This document shows, piece by piece, positions 1-11,657 of a stretch of DNA of 64,000 nucleotides (positions are counted from its first letter, which is position 1; every line of letters begins with the position of its first letter). The notes beneath the pieces were generated by a model, which saw only the letters and a list, made by a program, of their open reading frames with translations, searched no databases and was not told where the DNA came from. The DNA lies in NCBI GenBank assembly GCA_963693285.1, contig OY848917.1:188501-252500 (forward strand), written 5' to 3'. The position numbers were made by a program, and so were the translations under genes. The DNA comes from Xestospongia muta. Lineage: Eukaryota > Porifera > Demospongiae > Haplosclerida > Petrosiidae.

Positions 1-728
1 ATGATCAGTTTAATAGGATTACTAATGTGAGGAGTAATATCCAACCAGTGCTTGAGAAAAGAGTGACTTAAAATAATTATAATAATACTAATACCACTAA
101 CAGCAAGGTATACAAATTGTTCATTAATCTGTTGATTTTTCATTGCAGACATTATTACACTACAAGCTATGCCAGCAAGATATGGCCCAGCTGCATGCCA
201 GTGGATAACAGCACTTAGTTCATCACCTGAAGATCCAACAAGTTGATCAATATTGAAAGGTATGATATTAGTTTGAATGCCTGCACTTATAAATATTACA
301 CCTCCATAGGACACACAAAGGACAACTAATGAAATAAGAAAGTATTGATAAGATATAGCAATGTAGGTACACAAAAGCAGAGCAAGAAGGAAGACAAGAA
401 TATAACTGCACACTATAATAAGTCTATAACGACCTGTAAATACATCAGCTAGCAGACCCATTAATGGAAAAAGAATTACTACAACACTACATTCAAAGGT
501 GTATATAAAAGCTTTAGACTTACTCGAGGACTCTGAAAGATATAATAATAACAATTCATTAGCCAGCACAAGAAAGACATAACTCATGAACTGACTATAT
601 ACATTAGACAACAAATCCCATAGTAAAACTAACAGAGCTCCTTTGGAATGAATGAACTGGAAATTATATGAGACAGAACACATTCGCCTTGAAGAAATAT
701 TTGTAAGAAGAGGTCGATGCTCAGCCAT
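1..728 (-). CDS. SLC15/POT-family-like transporter, 5' part (runs off left edge)
   Basis: An open frame runs from an ATG at 728 on the minus strand to the window edge without a stop (about 242 codons). The N-terminus is short and polar (MAEHRPLL), followed by several hydrophobic segments. Between predicted segments 2 and 3 is GLLADVFTGRYRLI, the G-x-x-A-D-x-x-x-G-R-Y signature loop of MFS proton/peptide symporters (POT/PTR, SLC15). Further on, IQTNIIPFNIDQL fits the region after helix 4 in that family. The likely role is proton-coupled uptake of peptides or similar solutes across a membrane; the substrate cannot be read from this part. The remaining half of the 12-helix fold lies left of the window. 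Duplicated 5' sequence occurs at 1485-2110. Family assignment is fairly sure, subfamily is not. Confidence 0.72.
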   Translation of the reverse strand, partial: MAEHRPLLTNISSRRMCSVSYNFQFIHSKGALLVLLWDLLSNVYSQFMSYVFLVLANELLLLYLSESSSKSKAFIYTFECSVVVILFPLMGLLADVFTGRYRLIIVCSYILVFLLALLLCTYIAISYQYFLISLVVLCVSYGGVIFISAGIQTNIIPFNIDQLVGSSGDELSAVIHWHAAGPYLAGIACSVIMSAMKNQQINEQFVYLAVSGISIIIIILSHSFLKHWLDITPHISNPIKLI

Positions 729-1026
729 GTTAAACTTTCTTGATTTGCAATGTGGCAGAAGAACCTTTATCCTTATATAGGGTATATGTATGTGGGTGGT
801 CTTGTGAATATCAACAGTGGACTCATTATCAACTTGTTCAATTATATGATAAATGTGGGAATTCAAAACTATTCAACAAGTAACAATGAAGACAATTAAG
901 TTCATAGAAACATGTCTTTAATAATTTCTATGTTGAACAGAATTTAGAAACAACAGATTTTATCATAGACGTGATATACCCTATGGAAAAGTTTATAAAA
1001 CATATTGATGATATATCTGATAAAAA

Positions 1027-1216
1027 GTTAGCATGTTCTCAGTTGTGTATTACATACTGATGAACCCTGCAATAACTAAATTTGCAAGTATTTTTGATAT
1101 GTTTCAATAATTGAAAGTAGATATAGTTTCAGTTATTGAAACATATCAAAAACATTTGCAAATTTTGTTATTGTAATGTTCATTAGTATATAGTATACAA
1201 CTGAGAACACACTAAC
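1027..1216. repeat. 190-bp foldback (long inverted repeat)
   Basis: Two arms of about 90 bases are near-perfect reverse complements around a spacer of about 10 bases. The left arm begins gttagcatgttctcagttgt at 1027, and the right arm ends acaactgagaacacactaac at 1216. By eye the arms agree at roughly 85% of positions. It lies in the 5' flank of the SLC15-like gene. It could be a foldback MITE or the source of a long hairpin RNA. No clear target-site duplication was found. Confidence 0.75.
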
Positions 1217-1484
1217 TAATTTAGTTAAGGTTCCAATGAAAATCTCAATGTAATGTAATAAAAAATTAGTATAAAGTTATTAATTGTGAGAAGTAGAGAT
1301 TCCCAATCAGGCCACTTAACCAAATGTGTATGTTTTAATTTGCATATATTTAACATGTGACAACCTCTCGAGTAGTGTACTCTATAAACAATAAAATATG
1401 TCATTATTAAAGAAATTAAACCTTCACTTGATAAACATTGTTATATTTGATGTTTGCAATTCTCTACCAATTCTATAGCAACTT

Positions 1485-1770
1485 GTAAATACATCAGCTA
1501 GCAAACCCATTTATGGAGAATGAGTAATAAACTGCTATATCCAAAGGTGTATAGGAAAGCTTGAGACTTACTCCAGGAGTAAAAAAAACCAACAAATTTG
1601 TCATAAAGAAATACACTTCATAAAGAGATGATATATATATATATATTACACAATAAATTCCACAGTAAAACTAACACAGATTTATTGGAACGAATGAACT
1701 GAAAATGATATGATACAGAACACCTTTACTTTGAAGTAATATTTGTAAGAAGAGATCAATACTCAGCCAT
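1485..1770 (-). pseudogene. Decayed second copy of the SLC15-like 5' coding region
   Basis: This stretch repeats 435-728 with many substitutions and indels. The helix 2-3 loop region recurs at 1485-1515 (acatcagctagcaaacccat). The start codon equivalent is at 1768-1770, followed by the same 5' flank (ctccttatataggatatatg at about 1803). The reading frame is broken by an A-rich run near 1580 and an AT repeat near 1635. Similarity continues to about 2110, including a decayed copy of only the right arm of the 1027-1216 hairpin. The unit is therefore a tandem duplicate of the transporter 5' end. It is non-functional as read. Confidence 0.65.
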
Positions 1771-2110
1771 GTCTCAACTTGCGTAATGGCAAAAGAACCT
1801 TTCTCCTTATATAGGATATATGTATGTGGGTTGTCATGTGAATATTAACAGAATGGACTGATATCAACTTGTTCAGTCATATATGATAATTGTGAGAATT
1901 CAAAATTATTCAACAAACAAAAACAAATACAGTTTTTGTTGAATAGAAATTAAAAACCAACATATTTTATCATAGACATGATATACACTATGAAAAGTAT
2001 ATAAACATTTGATAAATTATCAAGTTTCAGTTAATAAAAGATGTCAAAAACACTTAGATATTGTGGTGATTACCATTAATACACAATTGAGTATATATAA
2101 GCTAGTTTAA

Positions 2111-2537
2111 TATCATAAAATTGATGTCTACAACTCTCTACCAATTAAGGCCTCACAAGGTATTTTAACAGGAATATGCTAGACTTATTTACATTGACTA
2201 ATATAATCAATGTATGTGATTAAAAGTTACTGTAACATATTTCATCATTCTATATATTGTGTTGTGCTTTTCGAGTATATCTGATCTACTAACCTGTCCT
2301 CTCAATATGTCATTAGATCATCCTTCATAGAGTACCTTTACACCTCCTTCTTTTTAACATCAGTAAAAGATTCTTATTCATACATTCATTAGTTATTTTT
2401 TAATGCACTTCTAGTTCATATAACTATAAGTCATTAACAAAAAAACAAATTCTAACATTATAATCATATAAGAAAATACATTTACAGTACAAAGTTTAAA
2501 GATAACTCATATTTTAAAAACAAGGTGCATAAAATGA
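2111..2537. other. Intergenic, nothing recognised
   Basis: AT-rich sequence between the transporter pseudogene and the 3' end of the next minus-strand ORF. I see no coding potential, strong repeat or structured element. Confidence 0.5.
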
Positions 2538-3410
2538 CTAATCACTCTTTTCTTGCCAAAGGTAGAAAATAGGCTTCTGTGCAAAATTAGTTGTGACTGC
2601 AAATGAAGTTTTAGTGACACCTGTTGCATTAGCAGGAAATCTGTATCCACCAAATGTAACATCTTCATCTTCACAAGCTTTAAAAAATGGATAATACTGG
2701 GAATAGTCACAATAAGAATTGTTAGGCGTGACATCTTTAGTATGAAAGCCAACTTCACCACCCACAATATAGAAACGTGAAACAAAATAATTATGTTTCA
2801 ATTCACGTATACATGACACACTTTTCTTGTACGACTTAAACTCGTCAGAAAGATGATATCCTTTTACAATCAATTCTTGATGATTATCAACAGGCATGCT
2901 GGCAACAGAGAGGACTATGAGACATGGTGCTGCTCCATATGATCCAAAACTGCCTTCAAGTTTAGTAACATTGCAGAAGGTGACTTGACCTATATCTTGT
3001 TCAAAGGTTTTATTAATAGGTATTTTCTGATTAAGGTCAAGAACTGGAACATCATTTAATATTTCGTCAATACTGTTTCTTGCATACTTTTCCAAAGACT
3101 CTCGTATTGACTTTTCTACTTTATCTGTTGCAAGTTCTTCACTTTCTCCATCATAAAACGTATCTGATATTGGATCGTAGGTATATTCATTAATACATGT
3201 GTAGTCCCATTCTTCATCAGCACCTTCGCCATAGAACCAACTTAACTCCTCGTCCATAATAATGATGGCTTTAGCAATGTCCTTAATGTAGACCAAATAT
3301 TGAGAAATACTCTCAAGCAGTAAAATCAGTTCATTAAATGTTGTTCTATTGCTATAGTAAGTGACAGTGATGAATACTTGCTCTACTATAGTACTGTTGC
3401 TGTACTGCAC
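2538..3410 (-). CDS. Orphan protein, 290 codons, start unresolved
   Basis: A long minus-strand frame ends at 2538. Its first codon at 3410 is GTG; the first in-frame ATG is about 50 codons in (MDEELSWFYGEG). The true start may therefore be internal or on an upstream exon. The N-terminal part is helical and hydrophobic; the middle is acidic. The C-terminal half has GSFGSYGAAPCLIVLSVA, then a segment rich in aromatic residues with FYIVGGEVGFH and later TFGGYRFPANATG. No transmembrane segment or signal peptide is obvious. A conserved Cys after a Gly-Ser turn followed by a hydrophobic strand and an IVGG strand is loosely like the NTAN1/CheD amidohydrolase fold, but this is only a hint. Length, codon use and lack of low complexity favour a real gene. 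Function unknown. Confidence 0.55.
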   Translation of the reverse strand: MQYSNSTIVEQVFITVTYYSNRTTFNELILLLESISQYLVYIKDIAKAIIIMDEELSWFYGEGADEEWDYTCINEYTYDPISDTFYDGESEELATDKVEKSIRESLEKYARNSIDEILNDVPVLDLNQKIPINKTFEQDIGQVTFCNVTKLEGSFGSYGAAPCLIVLSVASMPVDNHQELIVKGYHLSDEFKSYKKSVSCIRELKHNYFVSRFYIVGGEVGFHTKDVTPNNSYCDYSQYYPFFKACEDEDVTFGGYRFPANATGVTKTSFAVTTNFAQKPIFYLWQEKSD

Positions 3411-4269
3411 TGAATTATGTGTCTAATTGACTGTCTGTAAGTGTAATGACATGTTTACAGTTGTTTCTTTGATTAGGAATTCACATACATTATAGTTTTT
3501 AGTATTAGATTCAGGTATACCTCAACATATTCTAGTATTAATATCACATTAAATACTGAGTATACATCATATGCTCTGTTTTTTAACACATAACATAAAT
3601 GAATTGATAATAACTAATTCATATGGTTATGCAAATAATAATAAATTGGTATGAGTATGGAATAAAAACAACAACAAAAATAAACATAAACTTCTTAATT
3701 AATATACGGCCTAAATTCACAAAAATGAAAGATTGTCAATTAAATCGAGAACCAAGAATTGCAAGGAATCAAGAATTCTTAATAAAATCATGAAAATGTA
3801 ATAATTGTGAATTTAGAGTGTACAGTAATCATGAATGTTATATCTATTTTTGTCATAGTTTGTATTTATGCATTAGACTTTGCTCACAATGAGCATTGTT
3901 GTAGATTATTTAAGTTTAAGTTTATTTTATTTTTTCTTAAATCTTTTAAAACATTGCTTAAAGTAAACACACACAACAAATAGATCATAAAGAAGTCTTA
4001 CAATTATTCTATATCTCTCTTTCAAAGATTGACAGTAGTTTAATTAGTCTGGTGGTCGGATAATAGTTCCAGAACAAGAACAAGTAATTATAATGTTCTG
4101 AGTACATTCTTAACTATCACCTGCTAGTGGGATAACAGTGTCTTCGGTCTGACTCTGAGAACACTATTATGTATGACTGTTCCTGGTAACTCAGCAGAAC
4201 TTAATTTACACAAAACAAGGAAGTGGTGTCATAAGTGACATAAGTAGAAATTTAACAGTTTTAACTTTT
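3411..4269. other. Intergenic, AT-rich
   Basis: No open frame or repeat I can support. The right part probably includes the undefined 3' end of the decayed gypsy element that follows. Confidence 0.4.
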
Positions 4270-6474
4270 CTTTCAGCCATACCGTTTGACTACTATAATA
4301 GTTACATGATGAAAGTTGTATGAAGCAAATTCCTTCATGTCTTTGGAATCAAATTGTGGTCCATTATCACTTATTAGCACTGCAGGGATACCGTGGTATG
4401 AAAATAGATCTCTAAGTGAAGAGAAAACACTATAGCTGAAATAGTAGTAGTAGTAAGCTTTTGAACTTCTACATATCTATGACAAGGTATGTTGAACCTT
4501 TAATTTGGCACAAATCTACTGCTATCGTCTCCCAGTGATAAGCAGAGTGGAATTTGTAAAGCTCTTTAGTGGCTCTTTAGGAGGAATAGTGGTCTTACAG
4601 GACATACTTTTACAAACTCTTATTTGTCTTGAAACACCTGATCACCACACAGCTGATGTAACTTGATGACGGCACTTTACAATATCTTGTTGACCAACTT
4701 GTTTCCATTTGTAGATCTTTAGGAATCACTATGTGACCACAATAACACAAATTATCCACTGTCTTTTCACTAAGAAATACTGATTAACTTGGTTCGGTTC
4801 TGATTCTATGTTTACTTAGCTAGTACAGTCTACAATATTTTAGTATTGAGAACATATTGGACTGCTTGCTGAGGTATAGGATACTTGTGTAAGCTGTCTC
4901 ATTAGCAGGAAGGTGAGAAACCATTGTTTGCATAAGCACCACTGTTATTACCTCCTCTCTTTTGTCATTAGGCTACTAAGGTTAATAGAACATGAAAATA
5001 CTGTCAGCTGTATAGAGTAAAATTTGCCAGGAACATGAGAAATTGAATAGTCAAATCTAGCAAGCTGTAATTAAAAGTGAAGGATACTATGTGGAAGGTT
5101 GTCAAGATTATTCTTGCTGAGGTGTGGCACAAGGGTTTGTGATCAGTCTGTAATAGAATACACTTTCCCAGGATGTGTTTAGCAAACACAGCACATTCCC
5201 AAATAATGGCAAGAGACTGTTTTTTAATCTGCGAGCACCTTTGCTCTGTTTAGATCATAGCTGTTGTAGTATTTGTAACTGATCTCCACTAATATTTCTT
5301 CTGATGTTGTTAAGTTGTGGCTCCTAAGCTATAGGCTGATGCATCCGAACAAAGTGCTATTGTTGTGGTAATAAATAGACAAAATTGTTGATTAGGTCTG
5401 TCTCTTTATCTTCAAAAATGATTCCTCTTGATAAGGTCCCTAAGACCACACAGATGTAGTACTTACTTCATGTAACAGTTATGACAGTTCCAATAAACAT
5501 AGAGTAAACATCCCCACTTGATTTGCCATAAACTGTCTCAGCTCTGAAATTGACTGAGGTTTCTTCCTCTGTGCAATAGCTATTGTTTTATTTGGGTCAG
5601 GTGAAATGCTGTTTTTATCAATGTGTCCAAGAAAAATAAGAGGGTCCTTATGAAATTCACATTTGTCCCCATTCATGACTGCATCACTTACATCTTCCTC
5701 TTCTGATGTGTGATCACATCGGCTATTAACTTGGAGTTTGTCTTTCAGAACCATTGTGACTTGAAGTGACCTCTCCTGTTACATGAATGGTATGTAGCAT
5801 CTCTGGCTGAACATTGGTGCCTTGGGTGACCACTTCTATTGTGAGTACATTTCTCGTCTGACTTACTGCGGTTAGCTTCTGGCTTTCTGTAGGAATTTTG
5901 TGAAGTGCATTTACAACTTCTCTTACGACAACCAGTGTTGACACACTTTGACAGTGTTTGACTACTAGGACTACTATTAAGAATCTCTTGATGCTCATGG
6001 ACAGCTTCACATTGACGGATCATTCTCTTGGCCTTCTTGAGGGTCAAGTCTGCCTCCATCTGAAATCGTCAGGATAATGCGCGATTACGAACTCGTACGA
6101 CAATACAATCCCGGGTCATAGGCTCTCTCGGGTCTCCAGAGTCAATTACTTGCGAGGCTGTAAAGACAAGTTATAAACTGTTCTACAGACTCGTCGTCTC
6201 GCTGACTGCATTTGTTAAAGCGAGCATGTTTCCTCACTTTAAAAAAACCATCGAATTTCTCGAGGACTTGATCATAGTCAGTACGTTCGTCCTCAGTGGG
6301 ATTCATGGAGGATAACGTATCTTCAGCATCTTCTCCCCTGCAATACAGGAAAGTGCTAACTTGCTTGACATTTCCTTCTGTATTAAGTCCTAAAACTAGT
6401 TTGAACTGCTGAAAGCGGCGCTTTACTTTCGTCTGGGAACTTGAATACCAAACGCTGATGAGGGTCGAAGACAA
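4270..6474 (-). pseudogene. Decayed Ty3/gypsy retrotransposon (gag-pol remnants)
   Basis: Minus-strand pieces occur in canonical order. 6474-6142 is gag-like (EKFDGFFKVRKHARFNKCSQ). 6059-5750 has basic Cys/His zinc-knuckle remnants (HSCNRRGHFKSQ). 5750-5480 is the tail of reverse transcriptase (FLGHIDKNSISPDPNKT). 5380-5005 is RNase H (CSDASAYSLGATT and LQTDHKPL). 4560-4290 is integrase core (ETIAVDLCQIKGSTYLVID, then IPAVLISDNGPQFDSKDM). Frames shift repeatedly and stops interrupt every domain, so the copy is dead. I could not define its LTRs. The order gag-RT-RH-IN places it in Ty3/gypsy. It lies just upstream of the EF-hand gene. Confidence 0.8.
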
Positions 6475-6773
6475 TAACTAGCCATGATGCTGCTACAGCA
6501 ATACTCCTTCACAACATATACAATTCTACTATCCCACAACAATTCCAAAATGAGTAGTACAGAAATCAGGACTGAACTGAAACATTACACGTGGTTGGTT
6601 CTCTTGAGCATGCTCAGTAATGATATACTAAATATAGAACAAAACTTAAATATAGATTATAATGAGGTCTTACATGTTGCATATAATAGTGGTATATTTC
6701 AATTGCGTGCTAACATAATCACGAAACACTTATATTTTATTTCCCAGTTGGTCTTTCGCTACTTTATCAAAGG

Positions 6774-7274
6774 ATGGCTGCCTCTTTTACTGACGAGCCA
6801 GCATGGATTACGAAAATGAAGATGCGCTTTATTCAAATAGACACTGACAAAAATGGTCTTATAAACGATGACGATATTGCTGCAGTAGCTAAGAAAATGG
6901 CCGAATATCGAAAAAGAGGTGAAGATGCTAAACAACAGTATTACAAGATGTTGCATGATATTTATTCCTTTGCGATACAAGGAAAGGATGACGTTACAGC
7001 AGATCAGTTTATTGAAGGAATGAAGAGGTTTGTGACACAACCTGATGTCAAAGAACGTATAAAAACATTTGCTGACACTACGTTTGAAGTTATCGATGTC
7101 AATGGTGATGGACTAATATCTTATGATGAGATGAGACAGTTTGGTAAAGAAGTTGGTAGCATGAGTGACGAGATGGTTGACATGATCTTTAGGCAAACTG
7201 ACATAAACCAAGATGGTGTTATAACACCTGCTGAGAACGAAGAAACTCTATTTAAATTCTTTCTTTCTGCTTAA
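6774..7274 (+). CDS. EF-hand calcium-binding protein (sarcoplasmic Ca-binding/calexcitin-like)
   Basis: Intronless ORF of 166 aa with an ATG start. Three canonical 12-residue EF-hand loops are visible: residues 23-34 (DTDKNGLINDDD, Asp rather than Glu at position 12), 108-119 (DVNGDGLISYDE) and 143-154 (DINQDGVITPAE). The second hand, around 66-80, is degenerate (IQGKDDVTADQF) and probably does not bind calcium. A pattern of three working hands and one dead one, over about 165-190 residues, is typical of sarcoplasmic calcium-binding proteins, calexcitins and the related aequorin/luciferin-binding group. The likely role is a cytosolic calcium buffer or sensor. There is no signal peptide or membrane segment. 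The ORF opening at 6484 and overlapping its start is in another frame and looks spurious. Confidence 0.88.
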   Translation: MAASFTDEPAWITKMKMRFIQIDTDKNGLINDDDIAAVAKKMAEYRKRGEDAKQQYYKMLHDIYSFAIQGKDDVTADQFIEGMKRFVTQPDVKERIKTFADTTFEVIDVNGDGLISYDEMRQFGKEVGSMSDEMVDMIFRQTDINQDGVITPAENEETLFKFFLSA

Positions 7275-7504
7275 CTGAAGAAGTTCTCTTTACATAAATA
7301 TATGACTTGTGATTAGAGCACTTATAACACTGATAAATTGATTTGTTTACTGTGATTATTTTGTGATGCCACTTCTATAACAATTCTTATATATGTCAAT
7401 TTGAAAAGCCTAAATTTTAATAATTATGACTGGACACATAATATTTAGATATCACACATCATAGGTATGTTTAACAGCTAACACACTTCTTGCATCTTCA
7501 CACT

Positions 7505-7528
7505 GTTAAAGTGATATATCACTTTAAC
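7505..7528. repeat. 24-bp perfect palindrome downstream of EF-hand gene
   Basis: The sequence gttaaagtgata followed directly by tatcactttaac is a perfect inverted repeat without spacer, about 230 bases after the EF-hand stop codon. It could form a cruciform or hairpin in the 3' region. It may also be chance in AT-rich DNA. Confidence 0.6.
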
Positions 7529-7951
7529 TTATAAACTTGTTACATGAGTTTCATACATGAATATATTTATAAATAGTACTGTACATTAGTAGGTTGTTGA
7601 GTATATTTAAAGAGTTTTAGAAATCATACATATGTATACATATGATATATCATGCAATGAACTTAGCTATTATAAGTACTTAAGAAACACTCTATGTTAT
7701 TTTTAACATTACTTGTTGATAGATAATTCCTCTATAATACAAAAGAACAGAAAGAAGTACCATAAGCTTACCAAAGTGTTTAGAGTTTAAGAGTGATAAT
7801 AATTTTAATGCTGTAGTAAGAAATTCATTGCCAGCTATGGTATTCTAATATGCTGATTTTATCTAATAAACTGATTGAAAAATTATTTATGTGTTATATG
7901 AACATATTCCTATTAAATAGTGAGTGAGTGAAGGTAATATTTAAATGTTGA

Positions 7952-8061
7952 ATTAATGGTCTATGCGCCACACATTAATGGTCTATGTGTCACACATTAA
8001 TGGTCTATGTACCACACATTAATGGTCTATGTACCACACATTAATGGTCTATGCACCACAG
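7952..8061. repeat. 22-bp minisatellite, 5 copies
   Basis: Five direct head-to-tail units of attaatggtctatgyrycacac start at 7952, 7974, 7996, 8018 and 8040. Variation is confined to positions 15-17 (gcgcc, gtgtc, gtacc, gtacc, gcacc), and the last unit ends in g. Confidence 0.9.
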
Positions 8062-10756
8062 ACACTAAGTGACTGACAGAATAGAATATTGACTTTGTGC
8101 TGAAACTTATCCTTGTATGATTGGCATAGCAGTCAGGTTTTGGATAAAGATTGGAAACATTGTCACAATATTGTAATAATTTTTTTTCTGTTTTAAATTT
8201 TATTGTCTACTCCAATCCTATACATGATAATTCAAAATAGTTAGATATGACACCTCGCTGGTGTGACTAACAGGTGAACTCCTTTCCTGAAACACATCAA
8301 TTCTTAGACAGATATATTTAGGTAACCAGTACATACTGTTAAAAGATACACTTTAGTATGTGTAAATTACAAGTGCTATATGCTAGTACTCTATATGTAA
8401 ATAAGTTAGTATACTGGATTTATAGTAGTCACAATGTTAGTTTTGCTAACCACAAGTATATATAATGGATTAGGAAAGTAATACTATAGAGTGTGCCCAT
8501 AGCCTATCTACCATCTTGAGGCTAAGGGACAGCATTAACTCTGTCAATTTCAAGTGGGTTATCTCAGATGGCATAATTTACAGTGTTTAGGGAAAAAAAT
8601 GATGCATAGTAGAGAAATGACTGAAAGTACCATATATTTCATGTCAATTAATGTGTCTGGGTCCTATTATTACAAGACCAGTCATAGAGGCTAGATCAAG
8701 ACATAATTTCCCTATACATGATGGAATAACTGATATAAATTAGTCTGTACCCAGCAACAAATTATCCTCTTTAGCTACTGTAATAATCTCAATTTGCTTG
8801 TATGAATCATAAATCTAATAATAAAAAGATTAAAAAGTATTATACCTTCCTCAGAAATCATTATTTGGTAAACTAAGGGATGAACCGTTGTCACAAATAG
8901 GAAATGTATTGTACCTGATACATTATTTTATTTACTAATGGATACCTAAAGGGTTAATAGAAGCTATATAGATCAGGTCAGAAGGTGACTTACAATTGAC
9001 TTTGCATGGGCACATATTACCAGTAAAGGTAAACTAGCTCAGTCTGGTATTTGTGACTTGATGTTACAAATAAACAATTGTTAGAACATGCTACCATTAT
9101 AAGACACAAAAATCATTTTAAAGTAGCAAAAAGTATTGTCTTGTGGCAAAGATAGTTGTGGTAGGAACCAATACTATTTCAGATTTACCACTGTATCACA
9201 TAGTTTCAATGGATATCTGATATAATCACTTTTGGACACTTTGTACATTTTAATTAGAACTTTTCTTGTTGGCTGAAATCCATTTTGAACAACATTGAAG
9301 ACTAAAACAATTAGTCACTGAAAGGATGGTACAGGGTCTTCATAACGTTTAGAAAAATCTCTTATAGATTGCTGTGTATAAGGATCTCGAAGATTGACTG
9401 TACAATGGTATATCTCAATTCTAATTAAAATAATTTTTGTGCTATTCACTCAATTTAAAAAGAATTGAAAATACAAATATGAGCACTGTAGCAATTGATA
9501 TGTCATTTGCCACAACGTTTATTTGTAGGAAGTGAATGACACTAATTAGTTTTTGCATTGTAGATATCAACTATATGGAAGTTGCCCAGGACAGATTAAT
9601 TATTGACAGTTTACTCAGTACTACCTAATTACTATTTATATCATCTAATTAGGTCTAATTAGATATTTCCAGATGTTATGGATTTATTCTTATTATACAT
9701 CTATACGTGTCTATTTCTGGAATATTTTATTTTATTTTATTAATATTTATGCAATAGTGTGTGTTTTGAATGCTATTCCTTATTTGGAATTAAATTTTAT
9801 TTTATTCATTACAGTTAGAGTTTTGTACCTAAAGTCAACATAAATGATTCTTGTAATAAGGTCAGCAATGTTAGTATGAGTAGTACAAATATTGTCAACC
9901 TTTTGTTGACAAAGATGTTACATTTTTTGGAAAGCATTTTTACTCTCTTAAAAGCAATTCTTCTTTGATGGTTGAGAGTCAACAGTAAATCATTAAGAAC
10001 ACTTAAGACTAAAAGAAGTAGTCATTGGAAAGGATTATATAGAGCCTTTAAATCTTCCTAATACTAACAATATTTCCTGTAGTAGTTTTCATGGAACTAG
10101 AAGTCAATGATTTGTCCCTTCCTTCCTTATTGGTAATATGGATAACACATATTCATTCAGCTCAATATCTTTCAATAATTTATTTTTTCTTGTACTGGTG
10201 AGGCAAAGAAAGACTCTTCATTTAGATCACATAAATCTTCTAGTATATTCATGATAAAAAGAGGTCTTGACTCCTTTTTACACATACATGACTTTGTTGT
10301 TTAAAATTTGCTTTCAAATTTATATTTAAGATGTCATCATAGTAACACTATTATTGTTTATAATTGTTATTGTGTTTACTTTTTTGATTATGTTCAAAAC
10401 ATTTAATGTTGTTATAATTTCTCAGACAATTTGTTTCCTAAACTAATTAGGTGATATTACTACAAATATAATTATTAGATATCATGCATAAATGCAGTAA
10501 TTAATGTATTAATAATTTAAATATCTCCTTAATAAAAATAATTATCATATAGTAAGACATCCTTCCTACATATTAATCAGATTATTTTTGGTTAATAAAC
10601 AATTTATTTATAAAATTTATTAAATAAAAGCACGCCCACTTTCTTTGAAATAACCACACAGGATGTATAATATTTGTCAGGTGACGTCAGCTATTCTATA
10701 TATATTGTGAGAGACGACACAGTTCATCGATAATACTAGAAAGTTGACATAGAATA
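8062..10756. other. Intergenic, no gene recognised
   Basis: About 2.7 kb of AT-rich DNA. No convincing exon was seen on either strand. Two loosely similar stretches, 9285-9345 (aagactaaaacaattagtca) and 10005-10060 (aagactaaaagaagtagtca), suggest an old local duplication. The last 130 bases are the promoter region of the first CDIPT copy. Confidence 0.4.
10682..10689 (+). promoter_or_regulatory. CRE-like site in CDIPT copy 1 promoter
   Basis: A perfect TGACGTCA palindrome lies 75 bases upstream of the first CDIPT ATG, inside a 5' block shared with copy 2 (gcacgcccactt, tgtcaggt, ctattct, gagagacga, gttcatcgata). At the equivalent place in copy 2 (about 16190) the block reads gtaacgccgc, so the site is missing there. 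CREB/ATF binding is inferred from sequence only. Confidence 0.45.
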
Positions 10757-11657
10757 ATGGCTGAAATAATCCTACTTTTCCCAGCAAATATTATAAGTAA
10801 GTACATATTCTATTTTGGTTCATATAACAGTGTTATCATCTTGTAGCTCTTTCAAGACTACCAATGTACTTTGTTTTATTCTTGTACCCAACTTATCATT
10901 ACACTGGAGTCATCTTATTCGCTATTGGTATCTTGTTAGATATTTTTGATGGTATTGTTGCTCGAAAAATGAAACAAAGTAAACAATACACACATTATTA
11001 TTAACCAGTACAAGAGTTACTTTAAAATGATAAATTTCAGATAACTCTTTTATTTCTTACTTTAGCCACATTGCTAGGAATGCACTTGGACTCCTTAGTT
11101 GATAAGTAAGTGTGTAAACAAACTAGTTAGACATTACCTTCTATATAACAGAGTTGGCACCATGATTTTATTGATGTTGTTAACCACAGTACAACCAGAC
11201 AAATCAGTTTTTTATTACACAGTAATGATTATTTCTTTTATTGGTAACTGGATATTCAACTGTTTGTAAGTCACACGACTACATTGATATAATCACCTTT
11301 TTATATGATTATATTAATAGTTATATAATTTCTGGTGGTGATGTTGGCAATGCAGCAATGAGGTTTTTCTATACAGAACCTTTTTTGACATATTGTGTTC
11401 TTGGTAAAGATTTCTTCTACTTAGCTCTTTATCATTATTACAAACAAGCATCAGATGGTAAGTTCATAGAATTATTTTCCATAGTCTTGTTATAATTATT
11501 AGGTATTGATCATTTTGCTGGAGTTTGTCTTATTTTATTAGCTACTGCTCCTGCACTAATACTCTATTATATGTTTGATATTATTAAAATTTACACAGCT
11601 GTTAGAGGAATTTCAGCTATTGACATTGAAAATCGGAAGCATCTCAAGAATAAATAA
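10757..11657 (+). CDS. CDIPT: Phosphatidylinositol synthase (CDP-alcohol phosphatidyltransferase), copy 1
   Basis: Six exons: 10757-10796, 10847-10978, 11066-11105, 11152-11265, 11321-11457 and 11503-11657. All introns are GT-AG, 45-87 nt, and phases agree, giving 205 aa (human CDIPT has 213). The enzyme joins CDP-diacylglycerol and myo-inositol to make phosphatidylinositol in the ER membrane. The family signature D-G-x2-A-R-x8-G-x3-D-x3-D spans the exon 2-3 junction: DGIVAR, eight residues, then GMHLDSLVD. Further matches to animal PIS are NWIF in exon 4, GNAAMRFFYTEPFLTYC in exon 5 and the tail ISAIDIENRKHLKNK. The protein is multi-pass hydrophobic, and the start MAEIILLFPANII fits the family's short N-terminus. 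A close paralogue lies at 16257. No AATAAA signal is clear after the stop. Confidence 0.93.

Noticed and set aside
6484..6819. 111-aa plus-strand ORF overlapping the EF-hand start
   Set aside because: Different frame from the EF-hand gene, no recognisable feature, and it lies across the gypsy remnant border.
7952..8061. CRISPR-like array
   Set aside because: Direct 22-bp units without spacers in a eukaryotic window: a minisatellite.
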